A stretch of 13,383 nt of DNA, taken from contig JAEYYV010000290.1 of the NCBI GenBank assembly GCA_023428295.1, forward strand, positions 1 through 13,383, given 5' to 3'. A program made the position numbers and the translations under genes. A model generated the notes under the pieces. The model worked only from the letters and a program-made list of their open reading frames with translations, ran no database searches and had not been told where the DNA came from. This document shows positions 1-5,756 of the stretch, piece after piece. Position 1 is the stretch's first letter; each line of letters starts with the position of its first letter. The stretch is from Pseudomonadota bacterium (GTDB lineage Bacteria; Myxococcota_A; Polyangia; Haliangiales; Haliangiaceae).

Positions 1-131
1 AACGTCGACACACGCAGCACGGTCGCTTCTTTCTCACAGCGATACCCAGGATCGCCGATCACGCGTCGCATCACTGGCGGTTCATTTCTGCCGAGCAGAC
101 GCGGGTCAATTCTCACGAGCGTTGCAGGGCT

Positions 132-1367
132 GTGCGCGTCACGACGCTACTCCGTTCCCTGCTGGGTCTGGAAGGGACCCGTGTGCTCGACGTGAACTTC
201 GACGAAGAAGGGCTCGTCATCGACGTGGCGCCAACGTGGCGACGTGGTCGCTGCTCGGAGTGCGGCGATGCTTGCCCGGGCTACGACCGCGACCGTGGAC
301 GACGTTGGCGCCATCTCGACCTGGCTGGGATGACGCTGCACCTGCGCTACGACACTCGTCGCGTCGAGTGCGCACGATGCGGCGTCAAGGTCGAGCACGT
401 ACCGTGGGCCGAGACGAGCTCGTGGTTCACGCGACCGTTCGAGGACCACGTCGGCTACCTCGCGCAGCGCTGCGACAAGACCACGGTCAGCGACATGATG
501 CGCGTGGCATGGGAAACCGTCGGTTCGATCATCCAGCGCGTCGTCGCCCGTCGCCAGCGACCCGATGCACTCGACGGACTCACGCACATCGGGGTCGACG
601 AGCTCTCGTACCGACGACACCACGAGTACATCACCGTGGTCGTCGACCACAAACGGGGGCACGTTGTCTGGGCGCATCCCGGCAAAAACGCCGACACGCT
701 CAAGGCGTTCTTCAACGAGCTCGGCACCGAGCGGTGCGCGAAGCTCGAGGCCGTCACCATCGACATGTCGGGCGCGTATATCAAGGCCGTGACCGAGTGC
801 TCGCCGCAAGCGCAGATCGTGTTCGACCGCTTCCACGTGCAGCGGCTCGTGCAGGACGCCGTCGACGAGGTGCGCCGCGACGACGCGCGCGCGGCGACGT
901 CCGAAGAAGAACGCAAGGAGCTAAAGGGCACGCGTTGGCCGCTGCTCAAGAGCTTCTGGAACCTGTCGCTGTTCGACTCGATGCGCCTCACGAACCTGCA
1001 GCGAGACAACAAGCGGCTCTACCGCGCATACCTGCTCAAGGATTCCCTGGTCCGCATCCTCGACTGCCGCTCCGAATGGCTCGCCAAGCACAAGCTCGAC
1101 GAGTGGATTCGCTGGGCCAGGCGCTCGCGACTCGAACCGTTCAAGCGCGTCGCCGCGACGATCCGCGAGCACGCCGACGGAATCCTCGCGTACGTCCGCT
1201 CCGGCCTCTCGAACGGAAGAACCGAAGGACTCAACGGCAAGGCGCGAACCATCACACGTCGCTCGTTCGGCTTTCACAGCGCCCACGGACTCATCGCGCT
1301 ACTCAAGCTCTGCTGCTCAGGCATTCATCTCTATTTGGTGCATCACTGGCCAGATTCCACCCACTAA
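132..1367 (+). CDS. ISL3-family transposase
   Basis: A DDE transposase of 411 residues, full length for ISL3, that would cut and paste its own insertion element. The start is GTG, chosen because the protein opening MRVTTLLRSLLGLEGTRVLDV is typical of ISL3 enzymes. An N-terminal zinc finger is seen as CSECGDAC at residues 41-48 plus CARC at 80-83. The catalytic triad fits D156 (in GVDELSY), D211 (in TIDMSGAY) and E365 (in SNGRTEGLNGKAR), followed by the conserved SFGFHSAHGLIALL stretch. The frame is intact, so the enzyme could be active. I could not find convincing terminal inverted repeats: GGAGAGCC at 1376-1383 resembles the usual ISL3 right tip, but no matching left tip is present in bases 1-131. 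The element may therefore be cut at the left or extend beyond the window. It convergently faces the toxin-immunity pair at 1511-3513 and could have mobilised it. Confidence 0.93.
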   Translation: MRVTTLLRSLLGLEGTRVLDVNFDEEGLVIDVAPTWRRGRCSECGDACPGYDRDRGRRWRHLDLAGMTLHLRYDTRRVECARCGVKVEHVPWAETSSWFTRPFEDHVGYLAQRCDKTTVSDMMRVAWETVGSIIQRVVARRQRPDALDGLTHIGVDELSYRRHHEYITVVVDHKRGHVVWAHPGKNADTLKAFFNELGTERCAKLEAVTIDMSGAYIKAVTECSPQAQIVFDRFHVQRLVQDAVDEVRRDDARAATSEEERKELKGTRWPLLKSFWNLSLFDSMRLTNLQRDNKRLYRAYLLKDSLVRILDCRSEWLAKHKLDEWIRWARRSRLEPFKRVAATIREHADGILAYVRSGLSNGRTEGLNGKARTITRRSFGFHSAHGLIALLKLCCSGIHLYLVHHWPDSTH

Positions 1368-1391
1368 ACCTCGAGGAGAGCCCGAAACAGA

Positions 1392-1421
1392 CCCGGAATG
1401 AACGTAAGTTCGTGCTCCGGG
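1392..1421. other. Compound hairpin between convergent genes
   Basis: CCCGGA (1392-1397) pairs with TCCGGG (1416-1421), and inside it GAAC (1400-1403) pairs with GTTC (1408-1411) around a GTAA tetraloop. It lies 25 nt past the transposase stop and about 90 nt past the end of the convergent small gene. No T-tract follows on either strand, so it is not a classical intrinsic terminator. It could act as a weak bidirectional terminator or as a subterminal IS structure. The rest of 1368-1510 shows nothing recognisable. Confidence 0.3.
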
Positions 1422-1510
1422 CGTTGAGATATTCCCACGAGCACGGAACGCTGCTGGATGTGGAAATGATTGGGCAACTCACGAAGAGATAGCGAGTCCC
1501 GAATAGGATC

Positions 1511-1819
1511 TTATTGCGAACTCGACTTTAGCCTCGCGATAGATTCCAGAAGGTCTCCTTGGCCAGTTTTTGAAAACCAACGCGTGGCATGTTCACCGCA
1601 CTCGATGACCACCTTCACGACCTTCCATTCCTCGGTTGCGCTTCCAGTTTCCTCGTTCGCCTTTGGAAAGCAAACATCACACAGCATGACCGCGCTATCA
1701 GCTCCATCGACAACGAAGTTCGTATGTTCGAACCGGTCCGCATCGAATGCTTCAGCGATGTGCTGGCAGCATCGCTGAATGAATGATAGTCCATGCTCTG
1801 GGCAACGAATGACTCCCAT
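1511..1819 (-). CDS. Small Cys/His-rich protein, candidate immunity protein for the RHS tip toxin
   Basis: A 102-residue protein without a family I can name. The ATG at 1819 was chosen because it lies 17 nt after the toxin stop (1837-1839); the open frame extends further upstream, but only as antisense-looking Arg-rich sequence overlapping the toxin. It carries metal-ligand-like pairs: CPEH (6-9), CCQH (17-20), CDVC (47-50) and CGEH (74-77), which suggests a small zinc-binding fold. It is acidic, has no signal peptide or membrane segment, and so would be cytoplasmic. The gene is visibly richer in A+T than the downstream operon, as immunity genes often are. Its position immediately after a polymorphic toxin tip, on the same strand, is the main argument for an immunity role; this is inference. 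No good ribosome site precedes it, so it may be translated by coupling to the toxin. Confidence 0.65.
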   Translation of the reverse strand: MGVIRCPEHGLSFIQRCCQHIAEAFDADRFEHTNFVVDGADSAVMLCDVCFPKANEETGSATEEWKVVKVVIECGEHATRWFSKTGQGDLLESIARLKSSSQ

Positions 1820-1836
1820 TGTGCTGACGAACTCTA

Positions 1837-3513
1837 CTAGATCGGTGGAAGCTTGAACAGCCTGCGCAGGAAGTTGGCCGCCTCTTCGGGTTTGTACGGG
1901 AACTTTCCGCCGCCTCCAGAGACGACGTCGCAAACAAAGGTCGCGCAGCTGTTCGCGCTCCGCCCTTTTTGAGCGAAAGGCCCAGTGTCGCCAGCCTCTA
2001 ACGCGTGTTCCTGTACCGAGCGCGCACTATCTGGTTTCGGTAGACGTTCGGTGTGCGATCCGATGGGTTTTCCGAGCGCCTTCGCTGACTCCGCATCGAA
2101 CACCTCCACCCGCGTCCCTCCTCGTCTAACTGCGACCTTGTGGGTGTGGAGTGTTGGCTGTTTTGGCACCGAGGTTTCGACTGACCAGTGCGGGCTTCCA
2201 TCCGGGTTCTTGTAGTAGTGAATTGTGGCGGTTCCCTCGGTGGTGTCTTCGACAGCCTTAGCCGCTTTGGCCGCGTCGTCGGCAGCGTTGGCTGTCAAAC
2301 CACCGGCGACGGCGCTACCACCCTCGACGAGACCCTCGATCAATGAGCCGACCCGGTCGGCGTCTGTCATCGTCGCGCCAGCGATCTTTGTCGTCTTGCC
2401 TCTGAGGAGATCGTCCCCGCCAACACCCGAACGACGTCCAGTGATCGCCTCGGTAATTCTGATGGCGGCATTCCACGCAGCGACGACCTCGGGGGCCAGA
2501 ACCATCGCCCCGAACGTCACCATCGTGACGACTCGCTGCGGGTTTCGCGGCGCGTTCATCTCCCGCAGGACCGCCCCCCGGTTCGCCGCTCTGGTCCATT
2601 CGTAACCATCCGTGTAGCGCTGCACCGCGGTCTCGTCGCTCAGCGCAACACGCTTGTTCACCTCTAGTGGCGAGCCCGCTGTGTAGTTGTCATCGATGAA
2701 CTTGCTGACCTGGGCGTCGTAGGTATAGGGCTGTTCATCGGACCACTCCGCCGTACGCATTCCCATTGCGTACTGGCGTTTCGTGTACACGATCGACTCG
2801 ATCCCCGGGCGAAGCTCATCCCACGTGATGTGCTTGTTGTGATCGACGTCGATGAAATCGTTGATCCTCGCGAGTCCTTCAGCGTCGAGTACGCCCCGTG
2901 ACATCGTGCTCGCGATCACCTCAGCAGAGGGCCTCGAACCCTCGATCTCGATGACTTCTTCCGGCAACAAATAGCTGTCGGGATTGTCCGGGTCGATGGG
3001 TAATCCGGTCGTGTTGTCCCATGGGTCAAGCCGCGATCCTTGCGTTGGAGACGCGTTGGCCCCTCGAATCTCGTCGTTGCTGCCGATCGGGACAGTTGGC
3101 TCGACGCGGCTTGTACTGCCTGATACTGACGTGGACGGAGTCAGGTCTTGCGGACTCGAACTCGCACGAGTGCTCCGGATCCCGGTAGTCGTGGGCGCGA
3201 CCTCACCTTGCTGCGCGCGGTCGAGGGATGCAGTCGCCGGAACTCGGTGCTCATATCCGATGTCATCGGGTCTCGATCGTGTTTCCGTGAAGAGCCCCGT
3301 CAGGTCGAAACTTCCGACAGGATCGCCGCGAACGAATTGATAGAGGTTGAGATCGTCCTCGGGACCGATGGGATCGGGTGATAGCCACCGTCCCATCCAG
3401 GGCGCGTAGTAGCGGTGTCCGTAGTAGTCGAGACCCGTCGCGTCGTCGCGCTCTTTGCCGGCGTAGCGATATTCCTTCAGCGAAACCTCGCGGACGCTGT
3501 CACCGGCAATCAT
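1837..3513 (-). CDS. Orphan RHS C-terminal tip: RHS signature, linker, EF-hand-like loop and papain-like toxin domain
   Basis: This encodes the end of an RHS polymorphic toxin without its shell. Residues 9-74 are the hyperconserved RHS C-terminal signature (EYRYAGKERDDATGLDYYG, then RYYAPWMGRW, SPDPIG and the V-RGDPVGSFDLTGL end). Residues 75-200 are a Ser/Thr/Pro-rich variable linker. Residues 222-233 (DVDHNKHITWDE) match a canonical EF-hand calcium loop with ligands at positions 1, 3, 5, 7, 9 and 12. Residues 328-355 are hydrophobic. The C-terminal 130 residues contain HWSVE (His442) and NSCATFV (Cys523). A His-before-Cys order with these contexts recalls the circularly permuted NlpC/P60 (LRAT/YaeF-like) papain fold, so a cysteine peptidase, amidase or acyltransferase toxin is plausible but unproven. 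The ATG at 3513 is the first ATG; the frame stays open back to about 3600, and the 5' extension includes a GTS that matches the RHS fold just before the tip. It is therefore a gene fragment; an independent promoter was not seen. Confidence 0.8.
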   Translation of the reverse strand: MIAGDSVREVSLKEYRYAGKERDDATGLDYYGHRYYAPWMGRWLSPDPIGPEDDLNLYQFVRGDPVGSFDLTGLFTETRSRPDDIGYEHRVPATASLDRAQQGEVAPTTTGIRSTRASSSPQDLTPSTSVSGSTSRVEPTVPIGSNDEIRGANASPTQGSRLDPWDNTTGLPIDPDNPDSYLLPEEVIEIEGSRPSAEVIASTMSRGVLDAEGLARINDFIDVDHNKHITWDELRPGIESIVYTKRQYAMGMRTAEWSDEQPYTYDAQVSKFIDDNYTAGSPLEVNKRVALSDETAVQRYTDGYEWTRAANRGAVLREMNAPRNPQRVVTMVTFGAMVLAPEVVAAWNAAIRITEAITGRRSGVGGDDLLRGKTTKIAGATMTDADRVGSLIEGLVEGGSAVAGGLTANAADDAAKAAKAVEDTTEGTATIHYYKNPDGSPHWSVETSVPKQPTLHTHKVAVRRGGTRVEVFDAESAKALGKPIGSHTERLPKPDSARSVQEHALEAGDTGPFAQKGRSANSCATFVCDVVSGGGGKFPYKPEEAANFLRRLFKLPPI

Positions 3514-3587
3514 CCGATCACTCGTCCCCGAAGAAGCGATCAGCCGTTTCGTCGCGTGCAGCTAAACACCACACGATCGAGAGATCA

Positions 3588-4448
3588 CTACGCGCCACCG
3601 TGTTTCGCAGGACGAGATCTCTGGCGATCGGGCCGCTGTTTGGGCGGCGTCAGTGCGGCTTCGATTTCCTCGATGCTGGGCAAGCTTCCTTTGAGCGCGT
3701 CAGGCAGCTTCTCCACGAGCTGAGTCTCCCAATCCGCAACTCCCATCGGCCTGCGCTGATCGCGAAGCGCGTACTCGACGACCAGCTCGTTCTTCCCGCG
3801 ACACAGCAGAAGTCCGATCGTCGGTTGGTCATCTGGCTGCTTGAGCATGTCGTCCACGGCCGACAGAAGTCCGAGGATGCTCCGCGACCAGCCATGCTCG
3901 ATCGCCCGCGCTGCGTACCAACACCGAGTGGCGTGGTCGTCGAGCCTGTCGAGTAGCACCATGTGGTGCCCCCAAGGCAATTTTGCAGCAAGCTGCTGCA
4001 AGATTGGTTGGCTCGTCCAGGTCGTCGCGAACGAGCGCATGTAGTGCAGGTTCCTCGACGAGAAACCGGACATGTCGGGGTATGCGGTGCGGATGTCGGC
4101 GGCGAGGCGGTCGATGACCTTCGCGCCCCACTGCTCGGCTTCCATCCGTGCAGCTACGACCTTTCCGATTTCCCAGTACAGCAAGATGGCGGCGGAGTTC
4201 GCCGCGAGCACCGTCGACAGCCGAGCCTTGCCGATGCGCTCCTTGATGTCGTGGAGCGTTCGCGCGTAGCTGCGCGGCAAGCCTGCGACCGGCGGCGCCG
4301 CCGGGAATAGCGCGTCGACTTTGCGCGATCGTCCGAGGGCATGCCGATCGGTGGCTGTCGGCATTTCCGCAAGCGGCGCTTGCGCAATTGGACGTCGCAC
4401 CAAAGCAGTCATGGGTTTGCTCGGTTTCTTCTTCCGCCTCGTCGCCAC
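3588..4448 (-). CDS. DUF1016/YhcG-type PDDEXK nuclease with catalytic core deleted
   Basis: A 286-residue protein. Residues 60-191 match the DUF1016 N-terminal domain (YWEIGK, FSSRNLHYMRSFA, LPWGHHMVLLDRL, CWYAARAIEHGWSRSIL). Residues 196-266 match the extreme C-terminus (LSAVDD, PDDQPTIGLLLCRGKNELVV, EYALRD, LPDALKGSLPSIEEIEAAL). From family knowledge, about 100-130 residues should lie between these, including the Gln-Ile-Glu helix and the F-Y-x-D-L-L-F-Y ... V-x-x-x-L-K nuclease motif. Here SIL runs straight into GLLSAVDD at about 3866-3876, with the frame kept. The protein is thus predicted to lack nuclease activity. The GTG start at 4448 overlaps the upstream HTH stop by one base (TAGTG) and has the strong site GGGGGAGGAG at 4457-4466, so the pair is translationally coupled. 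The track-length N-terminal extension to 4832 is only antiparallel shadow of the HTH gene. Confidence 0.87.
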   Translation of the reverse strand: MATRRKKKPSKPMTALVRRPIAQAPLAEMPTATDRHALGRSRKVDALFPAAPPVAGLPRSYARTLHDIKERIGKARLSTVLAANSAAILLYWEIGKVVAARMEAEQWGAKVIDRLAADIRTAYPDMSGFSSRNLHYMRSFATTWTSQPILQQLAAKLPWGHHMVLLDRLDDHATRCWYAARAIEHGWSRSILGLLSAVDDMLKQPDDQPTIGLLLCRGKNELVVEYALRDQRRPMGVADWETQLVEKLPDALKGSLPSIEEIEAALTPPKQRPDRQRSRPAKHGGA

Positions 4449-5224
4449 TAGCTCGGCTCCTCCCCCAAACGCACGAACACTTCCCACCGCAGACCGCGCG
4501 GTTCGAAGCCGTACGCACTCACGCGATACTCGCCTTCGCCGACGCGCGCAACTAAGTCGGCGATCGTGAGCGGCCCCGACGCATCGAAGCCGCCCAGCTC
4601 GCAGAGGTTGCGGTACTCGACGAACGAGTTCCCGCCATCTTCTCCGGGGATCATGAACTCGTCGACGATGCGCGCGATGCTGACCCGCGTCGCCTGCTTC
4701 GACGGCAGCGCAGCAAGCAACTGCGCGAGCTGCACCGGCGTGACGCGCCGGACCGCGTCTTGATCGGTGTGCCTCGCCGGAAGCGCGGGCTCCTTGCGCT
4801 GCAACTCTCCGGTCCACAGACCCACGAGCCACGTGTGATAGAGGTCGCGCACATCCTCAGGCGGGACGCGCAACGCGATCACGATCTCGGAGAGCGAGTG
4901 CCGCTGCTCCAGCTTCTCGAAGACGAGCGCCGCGAGCTCGCCCTTCGACATCTCCGCCGCGCGCACCACCGCTTGCTGCGCGTTGCGAGGCGATCGTTGC
5001 TCCGCTTCCATCTCCTTCGCGAGTCGCTCGACGTCCGACGCTTTGAAGCGACGCACGCTGTTGCTGTCGATCGACGGATGCAGCTTCGTGCCTTCGAGAC
5101 GGCGCACGGTGGAGATGCTGACACCGAGCCGCTTCGCCACGTCATCGCGCGTGAGCGCTGCCATTCGCAGCTCGTCATCGCCCTGTTTCTTCGACGAACG
5201 CGGCGATACGTCGGCCTTTGGCAT
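4448..5224 (-). CDS. Helix-turn-helix DNA-binding protein, partner of the DUF1016 gene
   Basis: A 258-residue soluble protein. Residues 23-70 (ALTRDDVAKRLGVSISTVRR, then H-P-S-I-D and R-x-F-K-A-S-D-V) form an excisionase/MerR-type winged helix: helix-turn-helix followed by a wing and the F-K-A-S-D-V strand. The remaining 190 residues are alpha-rich and acidic, with VSIARIVDEFMIPGEDGG and GEYRVSAYGFEPRGLRWEVF near the end; I do not recognise a named domain there. Start ATG 5224 is preferred, with GGAG 12 nt upstream; ATG 5164 (MAALTRDDV) is an alternative that keeps the whole HTH. It is first in a two-gene operon with the nuclease-like gene and probably regulates it, perhaps through the repeats just upstream (5315-5388). 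What it binds is unknown. Confidence 0.82.
   Translation of the reverse strand: MPKADVSPRSSKKQGDDELRMAALTRDDVAKRLGVSISTVRRLEGTKLHPSIDSNSVRRFKASDVERLAKEMEAEQRSPRNAQQAVVRAAEMSKGELAALVFEKLEQRHSLSEIVIALRVPPEDVRDLYHTWLVGLWTGELQRKEPALPARHTDQDAVRRVTPVQLAQLLAALPSKQATRVSIARIVDEFMIPGEDGGNSFVEYRNLCELGGFDASGPLTIADLVARVGEGEYRVSAYGFEPRGLRWEVFVRLGEEPS
4457..4466 (-). promoter_or_regulatory. Strong Shine-Dalgarno deciding the GTG start at 4448
   Basis: GGGGGAGGAG on the - strand lies 8 nt upstream of GTG 4448, inside the end of the HTH gene. It supports the short 286-residue form of the DUF1016 protein over the 414-residue open frame. Confidence 0.75.
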
Positions 5225-5314
5225 CCGAAATTGATACTCCAACCCTCTGATCTCGGTCCGCCGAGAAAGCCGCACGGGAAATCGAGGACCATGTCAGAAA
5301 CAGGGCAGAACCCC

Positions 5315-5388
5315 GCCAATTGGCAGAGCCGACAGGCTTGGCGGCAGCCCGTGACAGCAGGCTGGCAAGCACCGCTGACAGGCTCGCC
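5315..5388. repeat. Palindrome plus three CAGGCT repeats upstream of the HTH gene (possible operator)
   Basis: GCCAATTGGC at 5315-5324 is a perfect 10-bp palindrome. It is followed by GACAGGCTTGGC (5331-5342), GACAGCAGGCTGGC (5353-5366) and GACAGGCTCGCC (5377-5388). Their shared CAGGCT cores start at 5333, 5358 and 5379, so spacing is 25 and 21 nt, near two helical turns. They lie 90-165 nt upstream of the HTH start at 5224. An autoregulatory operator or recombination site is possible; the repeats are short and chance is not excluded. The rest of 5225-5507 has no gene I trust. An ATG at 5291 behind GAGG opens a frame, but its product is unlike any protein I know. Confidence 0.3.
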
Positions 5389-5507
5389 GTTCTACACCGG
5401 TTCTACCCAGCGCATTCCTCAACGATCACACGTCCGACGACGACTCGTTCCTCGTTGTTCCGTTGCGTGCCGCCGAGTCTCGAACGATTTCAAACGCTTC
5501 GATCTTC

Positions 5508-5756
5508 GAGGAGAACTACTTCTTCGAGTGGTGCGTGTGGATCGGCTACGCGATCTACGGCCTCGCGTTCGGATCGTGGGGCCTGATCGCGATCGGCGGA
5601 CAGCTGCTGATCGTCGCGAGCATCTTCGGCGTCACGGGCATTCCACCGACGGAAGCGCAGGCGATTCGCTCGAAGGGCGACGCGTATCGCGACTATCAGA
5701 AGCGCGTGTCGAGGTTCGTGCCGCTGCCGCCGAAGTCGCGCGGCAGCGACGCGTGA
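5508..5756 (+). pseudogene. 3' fragment of a DUF1295 / steroid 5-alpha-reductase-like membrane protein
   Basis: Recognisable protein runs from about ENYFFEWCVWIGYAIYGLAF through two hydrophobic segments to VTGIPPTEAQAIRSKGDAYR, DYQKRVSRFVPLPPK and the stop. This is the C-terminal part of the DUF1295/isoprenylcysteine-methyltransferase-like family: N-Y-F-F/G-E-W, then T-G-I-P-P-T-E-x-Q-A, then the G-x-x-Y-x-x-Y-Q motif that closes it. The family is normally about 250-300 residues, so roughly 170 or more N-terminal residues are missing. Upstream in the same frame there is only a TTG and no ribosome site, and residues before ENYFF do not look like the family. Its stop TGA overlaps the ATG of the next frame (TGATG at 5754-5758). 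I read it as a remnant, not a working enzyme. Confidence 0.7.

Noticed and set aside
68..1350. GCATCACTGGC as 11-bp direct repeat at 68-78 and 1340-1350 flanking the transposase
   Set aside because: The right copy lies inside the transposase coding end and 11 bp is longer than the usual ISL3 target duplication of 8 bp, so it is probably chance.
77..1412. GTTCATT near 80 and its inverse near 1398 as IS terminal repeats
   Set aside because: Only 7 bases match well, and the remainder of the ends does not pair convincingly.
122..1492. 456-codon + frame overlapping the transposase
   Set aside because: Arg/His-rich shadow of the ISL3 gene, which has all catalytic motifs in the other frame.
4760..5755. 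Upstream extension of the 1580-codon + frame as the N-terminus of the RHS-sheath protein
   Set aside because: It is antisense to the HTH gene up to 5224 and crosses the DUF1295 fragment in another frame. Its product is Arg-rich shadow sequence with no RHS or SpvB-like features.
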